A DNA stretch of 36,081 nucleotides from Lactococcus cremoris subsp. cremoris NBRC 100676 (GTDB taxonomy: Bacteria > Bacillota > Bacilli > Lactobacillales > Streptococcaceae), in contig NZ_BCVK01000023.1 in NCBI RefSeq assembly GCF_001591705.1, forward strand, positions 1 through 36,081. Reading direction: 5' to 3'. The position numbers and the translations under genes are program-made. The notes beneath the pieces were generated by a model that was not told where the DNA came from, made no database searches, and was given only the letters and a program-made list of their open reading frames with translations. Positions 13,591-21,859 of this stretch are shown in pieces (within the stretch, counting starts at the first letter, position 1; every line of letters begins with the position of its first letter).

Positions 13591-14839
13591 CGTTGATTTC
13601 CTCTCCTATACTGGGTTTGACCCATAATATTCTTCTAATTTTATCATTTTTGAGCGCTTTACTCAAATCAGAGCATGCGACTCCGACGATTGCGTAAAGT
13701 TTTTTTTCGACAAAGATGAGAGGGTTCTCACGAGCTTGTAAGGGAACATGATTGTCAATAAAAAACTTTCGTAATTTTTTATGGTGACCATTAATCAATA
13801 TTTGATCACCAGGTTGTCGCTTACGAATTTCTAATTGTCCTTCTAAAGGTAAGTATACTTCCATAAAACTTGTATCGTTAGGATTTTCACTTAAAATTTC
13901 GAGTGAAGCTGTGATTAACTTCCTTTTTTCAATATAAAAGTGATCTTTGGTCTTCACGAACTGAAAATCTTTATTCAATTGAGCAGAATATTGTTGTGGA
14001 CGTCTGATAATATGTAAGATTTCTTCAAATTTTTTCTTACTTACTTTTATTTCTGGGTACTGAGCAAAAAATGCTTGTAAAATGAAGTGCTGTAATTCTT
14101 TTGTTTGAGAAATAAATTTGTGATAAGAGATTTTTTCATCAATAATTTCAAGTTCCGAAATTCTTTGATTAATCACTGTTAAGGCCATTTTTATTTCTGA
14201 GCTTAAATCACTGATTGCCTGAGAAAATTGCGGATTTTCTTTTGTTAATTCAGGAATAAGCTGATTACGTATTCTATTTCTAAAATAATCTACTCCTTGA
14301 TTGGTCGAATCTTCATAAAAGACCGCCGCATCAAGCTCTTCTTTTGTAAATTTGAGTAATGGACGAATTAATTGTCTCTTAGCAAAGGGTTGGCAGTCAG
14401 CAATTCCCTGTAAACTTCTCAAAGGACGCCCAGTAATTTGACGCATTAATACAGTTTCAACGACATCGCCTTGATGGTGTGCAGTCAGAAGAACATCATA
14501 ATTTTCAGCTATCATTATTTTTTCAAAAAAGTGGTAGCGAAACTCCCGAGCTTTTTGCTCTGTAAACTCTCCTGTAAACCTGTCAACAAAAATTGGAATC
14601 TCTAGGTCACTGGCCATTTTACGTAAGGATTGTTCTTCAAAGTCTGATTCGGGTCGTAAGCCATGATTAATGTGAGCTATTCCCAATTCTATATGGAGCT
14701 TTGCTCTAAGCTCATAGAGCCAATTAAAGAGGGTCATTGAGTCTTTACCGCCTGATAAAGCCAGTAAAATTTTCGAATTTTCCGCAAAGTATTTTTCTTT
14801 AGTTACTATTTTTAGAAATTTAAGTTGAGCTGGTGTCAT
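13571..14839 (-). CDS. tilS: tRNA(Ile) lysidine synthetase
   Basis: It places lysidine on C34 of the minor tRNA-Ile (CAT) so that it reads AUA instead of AUG, an essential step. The PP-loop ATPase signature S-G-G-K-D-S is at residues 29-34, followed by [11 protein letters not shown] and [29 protein letters not shown], both typical of TilS. The C-terminal half ([24 protein letters not shown]) matches the TilS substrate-binding domain. Length is 422. The start ATG overlaps the stop of the upstream beta-lactamase-like gene (ATGA), and its end overlaps hpt, so translational coupling is likely on both sides. Confidence 0.95.
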   Translation of the reverse strand: MTPAQLKFLKIVTKEKYFAENSKILLALSGGKDSMTLFNWLYELRAKLHIELGIAHINHGLRPESDFEEQSLRKMASDLEIPIFVDRFTGEFTEQKAREFRYHFFEKIMIAENYDVLLTAHHQGDVVETVLMRQITGRPLRSLQGIADCQPFAKRQLIRPLLKFTKEELDAAVFYEDSTNQGVDYFRNRIRNQLIPELTKENPQFSQAISDLSSEIKMALTVINQRISELEIIDEKISYHKFISQTKELQHFILQAFFAQYPEIKVSKKKFEEILHIIRRPQQYSAQLNKDFQFVKTKDHFYIEKRKLITASLEILSENPNDTSFMEVYLPLEGQLEIRKRQPGDQILINGHHKKLRKFFIDNHVPLQARENPLIFVEKKLYAIVGVACSDLSKALKNDKIRRILWVKPSIGEEINDARKKS

Positions 14840-16182
14840 TTCATAACTCCATAAACATCTTGTGAAATATTCTTTATTTCATCATCACTTCCACCATTTG
14901 TTTCAATGACCAAAAGGTAGGGCTCACTTGTAAAGATAATGGCTGCATCGTGATTATCTGTATCCGCACCACCTATTTTATGTGCTACTGGAACATTTTT
15001 AGGAATAGCTGCTTTGATTTTTACATCATCAAAATCAGTATCAAATAGAGCATTAAATGAAGCTCCTCCCTCATTATAAAGCGCTTCTAGCATTTTACCA
15101 ACCATCTGAGCAGAAGCATTTCGTTCTTTTGGATTCCATTCTTGTCCAGCAATTTTGTTGATTTCTTTTTGATAATTTGGATTAAATTCTTGGATTTCAT
15201 AGTAAGCAAGCATGTTACTTCCTACATTATCTGAAAGTTTTGCCGTTCTATTTATGATGTCTTGCAGACTATAATATTTATTGTCTGCTGTCTTTGGCAA
15301 GTTTCCTGTCCCTTCTGGTTTGTAACTTCCATAAAAAGTATTAATGGCTGGTGTATACAAAAGTTTGTCATCAAGAGAAGCCAATCCTTCATTGAGCCTT
15401 TTCTGAGTCCAATAAAGAATTGGAATTTTAGAAAGACTTGCTGAATACATTTCTTGATTTTGATTTACACCAGCTGTAAACTTGTCATTAAGTTCTTTTA
15501 CATAAATTGAATATTTTTTATCATTATATTTTTTATTTAGTAGGGTTTGAACTTGCTGTATTTTAGGATTTTCTAAGGAAATATCATCTTCTGAAACCCA
15601 ACCTTTTTGACCACTCTCCAATGAAATTTCATAATAAGTTCCCCAGTTAGTTTTAGCAATTTTGTCCGCCAAAATTTGATGTGTCCCATTCAGCCTTGTC
15701 ATTACTTGGTTATCGTAAGTGGTTACTGGATTGTAAAATACGTTGACACTTTTATTAGTATAGATAGTTCTATTTGTATTTTCCCGAGAAATAGTGACAT
15801 CTGAGATAATATTTTTCTTGTCAGCTAAAATATATTTTCCATCCTTGAGTTTAAAAGCTTTCCCAGCAATTTCTGAAATATCTAACTGCGTTTTAGCGGA
15901 AAGCTTTCCTACAGATTTTGTCAATTGTTCATCTTCATAGAGTTCTAGGTCTTGAAGAGCCACGGCTCTTGGAGGAATTGAGTCCCAAGTTTCTTTTTCT
16001 GTAACTTTATCTGCTACGACAATATTTTTAGGTTTGCTGACCGCTTTGTCAGCAAAATATCTTGATTGCGGGAAAGCAAAAAAGCCCGGAATGATCATCA
16101 AAAGCATCACCAAGGCTACCCCGCTATTAATTTTTATTCTTTGTTTTTGCATGATTAAAACCTTGCCCAACATCTTATTCAT
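14836..16182 (-). CDS. Membrane-anchored class A beta-lactamase-like serine hydrolase
   Basis: The 448-residue protein has one N-terminal membrane segment (about 19-38), a linker, a region with SH3-like beta strands (about 75-200) and a class A beta-lactamase/transpeptidase-like domain with S249-L-S-K252, S317-D-N319 and K402-I-G404. All three active-site motifs are present, with KIG for KTG. The same type of gene sits between divIC and tilS in streptococci, where its role is unclear; a cell-wall enzyme is plausible. The start is uncertain: the ATG at 16182 has a poor ribosome site, and an internal ATG (residue 11, MQKQRIKINS) has AAGG eight bases upstream. The linker right after the membrane segment (FADKAVSK) is encoded by a 24-bp CTGAC palindrome. 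Confidence 0.82.
   Translation of the reverse strand: MNKMLGKVLIMQKQRIKINSGVALVMLLMIIPGFFAFPQSRYFADKAVSKPKNIVVADKVTEKETWDSIPPRAVALQDLELYEDEQLTKSVGKLSAKTQLDISEIAGKAFKLKDGKYILADKKNIISDVTISRENTNRTIYTNKSVNVFYNPVTTYDNQVMTRLNGTHQILADKIAKTNWGTYYEISLESGQKGWVSEDDISLENPKIQQVQTLLNKKYNDKKYSIYVKELNDKFTAGVNQNQEMYSASLSKIPILYWTQKRLNEGLASLDDKLLYTPAINTFYGSYKPEGTGNLPKTADNKYYSLQDIINRTAKLSDNVGSNMLAYYEIQEFNPNYQKEINKIAGQEWNPKERNASAQMVGKMLEALYNEGGASFNALFDTDFDDVKIKAAIPKNVPVAHKIGGADTDNHDAAIIFTSEPYLLVIETNGGSDDEIKNISQDVYGVMK
16033..16056. repeat. 24-bp CTGAC palindrome in the beta-lactamase-like gene
   Basis: TTTGCTGAC, six bases and GTCAGCAAA. It encodes FADKAVSK in the linker after the membrane segment. Arms and spacing are identical to 20353-20376 in mfd. 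Confidence 0.75.
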
Positions 16183-16279
16183 TCCATAGAATAATTTCTG
16201 TTGTAATCTTTATCTTTTTAATTCCTAGAATTTTTCATAAAATAGGTGCTATTTTTAGTCAATAGAATAATCAAAGAAG

Positions 16280-16320
16280 AAACTAAATAACTTTCTAAAA
16301 GTAAGAAAGTTATTTAGTTT
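16280..16320 (-). terminator. Long hairpin at the end of the S1-protein gene
   Basis: AAACTAAATAACTTTC (16280-16295) and GAAAGTTATTTAGTTT (16305-16320) form a perfect 16-bp stem with a 9-base loop. The S1-gene stop is inside the stem. The minus-strand tail is only moderately T-rich, so it may be a leaky terminator or an mRNA stabiliser before the beta-lactamase-like gene. Confidence 0.65.
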
Positions 16321-16637
16321 AATTCGCGATTTTTTTGTTCAAGCTCTGTAATTCTTTGCTGACTACTTTCCAAAAATTCAGCATAGACATTTTTGAAATT
16401 TTTTTCTTGGTAGTTTAAATCGATTTTTCCATCTTCATGTACCTTGAAAACTTCAACACCAATCAAATCACCAATTTGAACTTTTGGATGATTCTTTGGA
16501 AACTGTGACCAACGCAAAAGCCCACTATTTTTACTGACAGTTTTGTCAGTACTTTTTTTGATTTCGTCAGTAAGTTCATCAGCAGAAATTTTTACAAAAA
16601 GTCCAAATCTTGTAATATTTTCAACTTGTCCAATCAT
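16314..16637 (-). CDS. S1-domain RNA-binding protein with insertion
   Basis: The 107-residue protein is a single S1 (OB-fold) domain: MIGQVENITRFGLFVKI, then GLLRWSQF, then VQIGDLIGVEVFKVHEDGKIDLNYQ, which is the normal order of S1 strands. It has a helical C-terminal tail. Between the third strand and GLLRW lies an extra segment of about 18 residues (ELTDEIKKSTDKTVSKN), encoded by CTGACAG/TCAG palindromes. The start ATG overlaps the divIC stop (TAATG). The rqcP-divIC-S1 order matches B. subtilis yabO-divIC-yabR, so it is YabR-like. Probable ribosome- or mRNA-associated factor; exact role unknown. Confidence 0.8.
   Translation of the reverse strand: MIGQVENITRFGLFVKISADELTDEIKKSTDKTVSKNSGLLRWSQFPKNHPKVQIGDLIGVEVFKVHEDGKIDLNYQEKNFKNVYAEFLESSQQRITELEQKNRELN
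16532..16551. repeat. CTGACAG repeat in the S1-domain gene
   Basis: The minus strand has ACTGACAAAACTGTCAGT at 16533-16550, encoding T-D-K-T-V-S in the extra loop of the S1 domain. A half site CGTCAGTAAG follows at 16565. Confidence 0.75.
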
Positions 16638-17011
16638 TAATTTGACCCGTTATTTCCAATTAAAGGACTGTCGGTAGTGAAAACTTTTTCGTCACTTTGA
16701 GAATATTCTTGCCCATCACTACGAGCAAATTTTTGCAGATAGTTAGGGTCTTGCAGTTTATTGATTTCTTCTTTTTTTATTGTTACTTCTTTAGAAAGAC
16801 TTTCATATTGTTTCTTTGCATTTTGTTCTAAAGCGACTTGCTTATGCAAAGTTTCATATGATTTTATCAAACTCATACTTGTTAGACTGAAAAGTAAGAT
16901 TGCCACAATCAAAATAAGTCCCAAATGTTTTCTTTTTGGTACTACTGTTAGATTTCTTTTTTTCTGATTTTGACTATATTTATTATTTAGTTGAATCACT
17001 TGTTTTGCCAT
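16637..17011 (-). CDS. divIC: Septum protein DivIC/FtsB family
   Basis: The 124-residue bitopic membrane protein joins the FtsL/DivIB complex at the division site. It has a basic cytoplasmic N-terminus, one membrane segment (about 30-48), a coiled coil (about 50-85) and the DivIC signature LQDPNYLQKFARSDGQEYSQ (about 86-105). The ATG at 17009-17011 is chosen because GGAGGG stands six bases before it. The longer TTG reading at 17023 would place the ribosome site inside the gene. It lies 30 bases after rqcP and is coupled to the S1 gene. Confidence 0.9.
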   Translation of the reverse strand: MAKQVIQLNNKYSQNQKKRNLTVVPKRKHLGLILIVAILLFSLTSMSLIKSYETLHKQVALEQNAKKQYESLSKEVTIKKEEINKLQDPNYLQKFARSDGQEYSQSDEKVFTTDSPLIGNNGSN

Positions 17012-17041
17012 GACACCCTCCAATCCACTTTGTGATGATAA

Positions 17042-17311
17042 TCATTCTATTTCTTCTGTTATCCGTGTTTCACTGATGAGTTCATACATTTTATCAGCAT
17101 CCTCTTTACGTGTAAATTCTTTTAATTCAGTCACTCGAACTTCAACGATTTTATTTCCAAAACGGATTTCAATCGTATCATTGAATTTTACATCGGACGA
17201 AGATTTCGCTAACTTTCCATTAATTTTAATCCGACCTTTGTCGGCAACTTCTTTCGCAACTGGACGACGTTTAATCAAGCGCGAAACTTTTAAAAACTTA
17301 TCTAATCTCAT
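17042..17311 (-). CDS. rqcP: S4-domain ribosome quality-control factor RqcP (YabO)
   Basis: The 89-residue protein is a lone S4 RNA-binding domain ([20 protein letters not shown] and [18 protein letters not shown]). It matches B. subtilis RqcP/YabO, which works with RqcH in C-terminal alanine tailing on stalled 50S subunits. [16 protein letters not shown] is the conserved start of the family, so the ATG at 17311 is firm. It has no ribosome site and lies exactly where transcription from the TATAAT at 17318-17323 should begin, so the mRNA looks leaderless. First gene of the rqcP-divIC-S1 group. Confidence 0.9.
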   Translation of the reverse strand: MRLDKFLKVSRLIKRRPVAKEVADKGRIKINGKLAKSSSDVKFNDTIEIRFGNKIVEVRVTELKEFTRKEDADKMYELISETRITEEIE

Positions 17312-17317
17312 GGATAG

Positions 17318-17326
17318 ATTATAACA
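17318..17326 (-). promoter_or_regulatory. Extended -10 promoter of rqcP, leaderless
   Basis: Minus strand TGTTATAAT, an extended -10 box, ends six bases before the rqcP ATG. The -35 region is poor (TTTCAA). The start site should be the A of ATG. Confidence 0.7.
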
Positions 17327-17359
17327 TATTTCATTTTGTTTGAAAATGCCTTTATTTAT

Positions 17360-17399
17360 AATAATAAAGCTCTATCAGTAATGACAGAACTTTATTATT
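17360..17399. terminator. 18-bp hairpin between mfd and rqcP
   Basis: AATAATAAAG, CTCTATCA, loop GTAA and the complementary arm (17382-17399) give an 18-bp stem with wobble pairs. No strong T-run follows on either strand, so it may end mfd transcription weakly or act as a processing site. The inner arm carries TGTCA/TGATAG, a degenerate form of the CTGACAG repeat. Confidence 0.5.
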
Positions 17400-17401
17400 T
17401 T

Positions 17402-17419
17402 ACTGACAGATTTATCAGT
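17402..17419. repeat. 18-bp CTGACAG repeat between mfd and rqcP
   Basis: Minus strand ACTGATAAATCTGTCAGT, the same form as the three coding copies in mtlA and the S1 gene, here in non-coding DNA. Confidence 0.75.
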
Positions 17420-17627
17420 TCATTTTATTTACTATTTTTAGCCCTTAAGTTTTAAACTTTCGGCAGGTTTACTCTAATATCTCCTGTTATAAGTGAAAGG
17501 GAAAAAGAATTGTTCTCAATAAGGCCAGCAAGCCTCACCAGATAATCTAAAATTAATGACAAATGCTTCAGATTTGGGAAAAAATGACTGATTATCCCAA
17601 TATCATAATTATAAAAAGGAAAAATAA

Positions 17628-20600
17628 TTAGCGAACTTTATCATAACTATCTCTTATTGTTGATAATTCTTCTACAAAATTCATTATCTCACTCAAAAGC
17701 ACAACGGAATTTCTATTTTCTATTTTCAAGCGGAAAGTCATTTTGCCATATTTTTCACCGACAGAAGCTTTCATGCTTGTTTTGGCCAAAGCCTTAAAAT
17801 AATCTTGTGGATCATAGGTTGTATTAGCTACTTTTTCTAAAGTGACAGTTATTTCAAATCGAGATTTCTCAATTTTTTCGACTAGAGCATTGTCAGCAAA
17901 ATGTTTCAATAAACCAATTTCGAGAAGATAAGCGACTTCATCTGGATATTCTCCAAAACGGTCAACCAATTCTTCTTGTAGTTCTTCATAAATCTCACGA
18001 CTATCAATCTGACGAATTCGTTTATAAATTTCAATTTTTTGACGTTCATCAGAGATGTAATAGGCAGGAATAAAGGCATCCAATTCCAAAGAAATTTCCA
18101 CATTTGAGGTCCGTTTTTGCTTACTTGTGCCAAGTTTGGTATGAATAGCCTCTTCTAAGAGTTGTGAATACAAATCAAAACCGACAGAATCAATAAATCC
18201 TGATTGTTCACTCCCAAGTAAATTACCAGCCCCACGGATAGACAAATCACGCATAGCAATCTTGAAACCTGAACCTAATTCAGTAAAGCCTATAATTGCT
18301 TCTAAACGTTTTTCCGAAACTTCTGATAATATCTTTTCAGGTCGATACATAAAGTAAGCATAAGCCACCCGATTTGAACGTCCCACACGACCGCGCAGTT
18401 GATAAAGTTGTGACAAGCCCATCATATCCGCATTTTCGATGAAAAGTGTATTAGAATTTGGAATATCAACACCTGTTTCAATGATTGTTGTTGCAACAAG
18501 TACATCATAATCGCCAGCAATAAAGGCAAGTAAAGTATTTTCCAGCTGTACCTCGGTCATTTGACCATGTATAAAGCCAATTCTAGCTTCGGGGATTAAT
18601 TCTTCTAATTGTGAAACCTTTTGCTCAATAGTGTCAACTCTATTGTAAACATAATAAACCTGTCCACCACGAGAGATTTCTCTCAAAATGGCATCACGAA
18701 CCACACCGTAGTTTGTTTCCATGACATAGGTTTGAACAGGATAACGGTTGGTTGGTGGTGTTTCAATAACTGACAAATCACGAATTCCAAGCATTGACAT
18801 ATGGAGTGTCCTAGGAATAGGTGTTGCTGTCAATGTCAAAACATCAACTTGAGTTTTCAATTCTTTCAGACGCTCTTTATGCTTAACTCCAAAACGTTGT
18901 TCTTCATCAATAATCATCAAACCTAAATCAAAAAATTCAACATCTTTAGAAAGCAAACGGTGGGTTCCAATAATTAAATCAACTCGTCCTTTTTTCAATT
19001 TAGCTAGAATTTCAGTTTGTTGTGTTTTGGTTTGAAAACGACTGAGAACCTCAACATTCACTCCAAAGTTAATAAAACGTTCGGTAAAATTATTGAAATG
19101 CTGTTCAGCAAGGACTGTTGTTGGCACAAGGACTGCAACTTGTTTCCCATCATTTATAGCTTTGAAAGCTGCTCGCATCGCAACTTCTGTCTTACCAAAA
19201 CCAACGTCACCGACTAACAAACGATCCATTGGGCGTTCAAGTTCCATATCATGCTTAATTTCATTGATCGAACGGATTTGGTCTTCCGTTTCAACATATG
19301 AAAAACCAGAATCAAATTCTTCTTGACTTGCATCGTCTGGTGAGAAGGCAAAACCTTTTTTCGCCTGACGTTCAGCATAAAGCTTAATCAAATCATCCGA
19401 AATATCTTCCACTTGTTTACTAACAGAAGACATGGTTTTACGCCAGCGCCCATCATTCAATTTGTTGATTTTAGGGCTTTTTCCTTCACCAGCTGTATAC
19501 TTACTGAGTAAATCTAAGTGGTCAACTGGAACAGAAATTGTATCCCCATTTTGATATTGAATGGTCAGATAGTCACGATGCATTCCTCCGACTTCAAGCG
19601 TTTGTAAACCTAAATATTTCCCAATCCCATGATTTTTATGGACAACAAAATCACCAACCGCGAGTTCATTGTAATCTTTGAGTCTTTCAGCATTTGTAAT
19701 ATTTAGCTTGCGTGCCTTTTTCTTACGCATTTTGCCAAATATTTCATGCTCAGTCATGACGACTAATTTTTCATCAAGAAAATTAAAACCATTGGACAGC
19801 TGCAAATCAATCAGATTGACTTTACCCACTTGAATAGATTCTCTGTCAACCTCTTGTAAACTTAAATCTAATTCATGGAGTGATTTACGGAGCTTTTCTG
19901 ATGATACAGCTAAAACAACTGTAAACTCTTGCTTAATAAATCGTTCAACTTCAGTGTAAAAAAGTTCTAATTGACCGAAAAATTGTTGCATTGAATGTTG
20001 TTTGAAATTATAAAGTTGTTCAAATCTGAGATTTCCAAGTCCTTTTTGAAAATTTGAAAAGAAGGTAGCAGGCTTATAATTTCTAACTTTTGCCATTGTA
20101 TCTAGCAAATAAGTCTGCCCTTCAAAACCTCTTTCCATTGCTTTTTCAGATAAAATGAAATCTGCTAATTCCATTTCTAACTTATTATTAATTTCATTTA
20201 CTTTTTGAAAATCATCAATAAATATTTGAACATTTTTTGGAAAATAATTTAAAAGTGAAGTTTTTTTATCATAAAAATACTCGGCAAATTTTCGTAAGTC
20301 TTTGTGATAATAGTGATTTTGAGCTGCCGAAATCACTTCTTCCATATATGATTTTGCTGACGGGTCTGTCAGCAAATTTGTCATTTCTGTCAGTGATTTT
20401 GCACCCTTATCAAACTCATTGTCAGTCAAAATAAAATCACTAGCCGGATAGATTTCCAAACGCTCAAGACTTGTCAGTGAACGTTGACTCTCTACATCAA
20501 ATGAACGAATCGTATCAACTTCATCACCAAAAAACTCTAAACGGACTGGATTTTCCGCGTCCAAAGGATAAATATCAACGATATCTCCTCGCATTGAAAA

Positions 20601-21116
20601 TTCACCCGGCGTCATCACGCGTTGTGTCTTTTCATAACCAGCATTTGATAATAAATTAACTAAATTTGATAAGTCATATTCATCTCCAGAGGTCAGTAAA
20701 AGATAATTTTCTAAAAAGTTTTCGGGACTTGGTAAATAGCTCCGTAATGCCAAAAATGGCACAACCAAAAATCCTGTTGACTTTTCGTCAAGTAGGAAAT
20801 TAAGTGCCTCAAGTCGATAAGCAACTCGATCTTTAGATGCAAGTGCGAACTCTGCGTAGATGTTATCATCAGAAAAAAATTGAAAAACTTTTTCTTCACC
20901 AAGCAAAGTTGACAGTTCATCATAAAGTTCATTCGCATGAAACTGGCTGTCAGTAACAATAATGTATTTCTCAGCAACATTTTCATAAGCATTTGCCATC
21001 ACTAAGCTCTTTGCTGTTCCTGACAATCCTGTCAGTAAAGTTCGCTCACGCTTTAAAAAACCTTGTTGCCATTTTTGTAGTTGCCAATTTTGGTCAAAAA
21101 ATTCAATAATATTCAT
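17628..21116 (-). CDS. mfd: Transcription-repair coupling factor Mfd
   Basis: The 1162-residue DNA translocase removes RNA polymerase stalled at lesions and recruits UvrA. Domains in order: UvrB-homology region with a degenerate Walker-like GLSGTAKS near residue 31, the RNA-polymerase-interacting domain (GDFVVHKNHGIGKYLGLQ), RecG-like helicase domains with Walker A GDVGFGKTEVA (about 637) and DEEQRFG (about 736), the TRG motif region near QLYQLRGRVGRS, and the C-terminal UvrA-binding domain. Length is normal. The ATG follows the pth stop with no gap. Two CTGAC palindromes lie inside, at 20353-20376 (encoding LLTDPSAK) and 21020-21035. Confidence 0.97.
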   Translation of the reverse strand: MNIIEFFDQNWQLQKWQQGFLKRERTLLTGLSGTAKSLVMANAYENVAEKYIIVTDSQFHANELYDELSTLLGEEKVFQFFSDDNIYAEFALASKDRVAYRLEALNFLLDEKSTGFLVVPFLALRSYLPSPENFLENYLLLTSGDEYDLSNLVNLLSNAGYEKTQRVMTPGEFSMRGDIVDIYPLDAENPVRLEFFGDEVDTIRSFDVESQRSLTSLERLEIYPASDFILTDNEFDKGAKSLTEMTNLLTDPSAKSYMEEVISAAQNHYYHKDLRKFAEYFYDKKTSLLNYFPKNVQIFIDDFQKVNEINNKLEMELADFILSEKAMERGFEGQTYLLDTMAKVRNYKPATFFSNFQKGLGNLRFEQLYNFKQHSMQQFFGQLELFYTEVERFIKQEFTVVLAVSSEKLRKSLHELDLSLQEVDRESIQVGKVNLIDLQLSNGFNFLDEKLVVMTEHEIFGKMRKKKARKLNITNAERLKDYNELAVGDFVVHKNHGIGKYLGLQTLEVGGMHRDYLTIQYQNGDTISVPVDHLDLLSKYTAGEGKSPKINKLNDGRWRKTMSSVSKQVEDISDDLIKLYAERQAKKGFAFSPDDASQEEFDSGFSYVETEDQIRSINEIKHDMELERPMDRLLVGDVGFGKTEVAMRAAFKAINDGKQVAVLVPTTVLAEQHFNNFTERFINFGVNVEVLSRFQTKTQQTEILAKLKKGRVDLIIGTHRLLSKDVEFFDLGLMIIDEEQRFGVKHKERLKELKTQVDVLTLTATPIPRTLHMSMLGIRDLSVIETPPTNRYPVQTYVMETNYGVVRDAILREISRGGQVYYVYNRVDTIEQKVSQLEELIPEARIGFIHGQMTEVQLENTLLAFIAGDYDVLVATTIIETGVDIPNSNTLFIENADMMGLSQLYQLRGRVGRSNRVAYAYFMYRPEKILSEVSEKRLEAIIGFTELGSGFKIAMRDLSIRGAGNLLGSEQSGFIDSVGFDLYSQLLEEAIHTKLGTSKQKRTSNVEISLELDAFIPAYYISDERQKIEIYKRIRQIDSREIYEELQEELVDRFGEYPDEVAYLLEIGLLKHFADNALVEKIEKSRFEITVTLEKVANTTYDPQDYFKALAKTSMKASVGEKYGKMTFRLKIENRNSVVLLSEIMNFVEELSTIRDSYDKVR
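20353..20376. repeat. 24-bp CTGAC palindrome in mfd
   Basis: TTTGCTGAC, six bases and GTCAGCAAA, in frame as NLLTDPSAK. Another CTGTCAG lies at 20387-20393. Confidence 0.75.
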
Positions 21117-21683
21117 TTAGTTAAATTTATTCATTGTCTTTTGAAAATCACCATTTTCAAGATAGAATTTCATTGCATCAACAGCTTTGAAAATTCCATC
21201 TTGAGCGATTTCCTTATCTTCATTGTCAAAACCAGAGAGTACATGATTCACAACTGTCATCCCATGTTTTGGACGGCCAATCCCAATTTTTACACGGTTA
21301 AAAGTTTGACTTCCCACATGTGTAATGACTGATTTTATCCCATTTTGACCACCTGATGAACCTTTTTGTCTTAGACGCACGCGCCCAACTGGTGAATCCA
21401 AATCATCATGCATGACCGTTAAATCTGCCTCATCTATATTATAATATTTCAAAAGTGGTGCCACCGCACGACCAGATTCATTCATGAAAGTCAAAGGTTT
21501 CACGAGAAACAATTTTTCACCATTCACAAATGTTGACGCGACAAGCGACATAAAAGGTTTTTCCTCTTTAAAATCTACATTTAGCTCATTTGCCAGTAAA
21601 TCAAGTGCCCTAAAGCCCATGTTATGCTTCGTTTTTTCATATTTATCGCCTGGATTTCCCAAGCCAACAATCATTTTTGTCAT
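21117..21683 (-). CDS. pth: Peptidyl-tRNA hydrolase
   Basis: It frees tRNAs from peptidyl-tRNA dropped by the ribosome. The 188-residue length and all key residues are present: Asn10 in GLGNPG, catalytic His20 in KTKHNMGF, Asn68 in LTFMNESG, Asp93 in MHDDLD and Asn114 in GGQNGIKS. It is directly followed by mfd (TAA then ATG), forming a pth-mfd operon as in other Firmicutes. An extended -10 promoter lies 77 bases upstream. The GCGCGTG chi heptamer occurs within the gene on the coding strand (21378-21384). Confidence 0.97.
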   Translation of the reverse strand: MTKMIVGLGNPGDKYEKTKHNMGFRALDLLANELNVDFKEEKPFMSLVASTFVNGEKLFLVKPLTFMNESGRAVAPLLKYYNIDEADLTVMHDDLDSPVGRVRLRQKGSSGGQNGIKSVITHVGSQTFNRVKIGIGRPKHGMTVVNHVLSGFDNEDKEIAQDGIFKAVDAMKFYLENGDFQKTMNKFN

Positions 21684-21759
21684 TTTCTCTTATTTTCTTT
21701 TCCTTATTTTATCTAATAAAAGCCAAAAGGCCGATTCATAAAAATCAGCAATTAAGTTT

Positions 21760-21768
21760 ATTATAACA
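21760..21768 (-). promoter_or_regulatory. Extended -10 promoter of pth-mfd
   Basis: Minus strand TGTTATAAT lies downstream of the terminator at 21790-21824 and 77 bases before pth. It has no good -35 box, like the rqcP promoter. Confidence 0.55.
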
Positions 21769-21789
21769 TGTTTATTTACCTAGAGGAGC

Positions 21790-21824
21790 AAAAAAAAGAC
21801 TCAATATTTCTATTGAGTCTTTTA
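21790..21824 (-). terminator. Terminator after the DUF5648 protein gene
   Basis: AAAAGACTCAATA, loop TTTC and TATTGAGTCTTTT form a 13-bp stem flanked by A- and T-runs. It separates the secreted-protein gene from pth. A diverged copy lies at 23227-23254. Confidence 0.85.
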
Positions 21825-21859
21825 CGTTTGCTCTATCTATAGCAATCACTCTACAGTAA

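Larger units (their letters stand above)
17325..17627. other. 303-bp gap between mfd and rqcP
   Basis: It holds the rqcP promoter, a long hairpin (17360-17399) and an 18-base CTGACAG palindrome (17402-17419). The part 17420-17627 shows no gene and no structure I can name. Confidence 0.6.

Noticed and set aside
17012-17023. Upstream TTG start for divIC
   Set aside because: The ribosome site GGAGGG would fall inside the coding sequence; the ATG at 17011 is correctly spaced.
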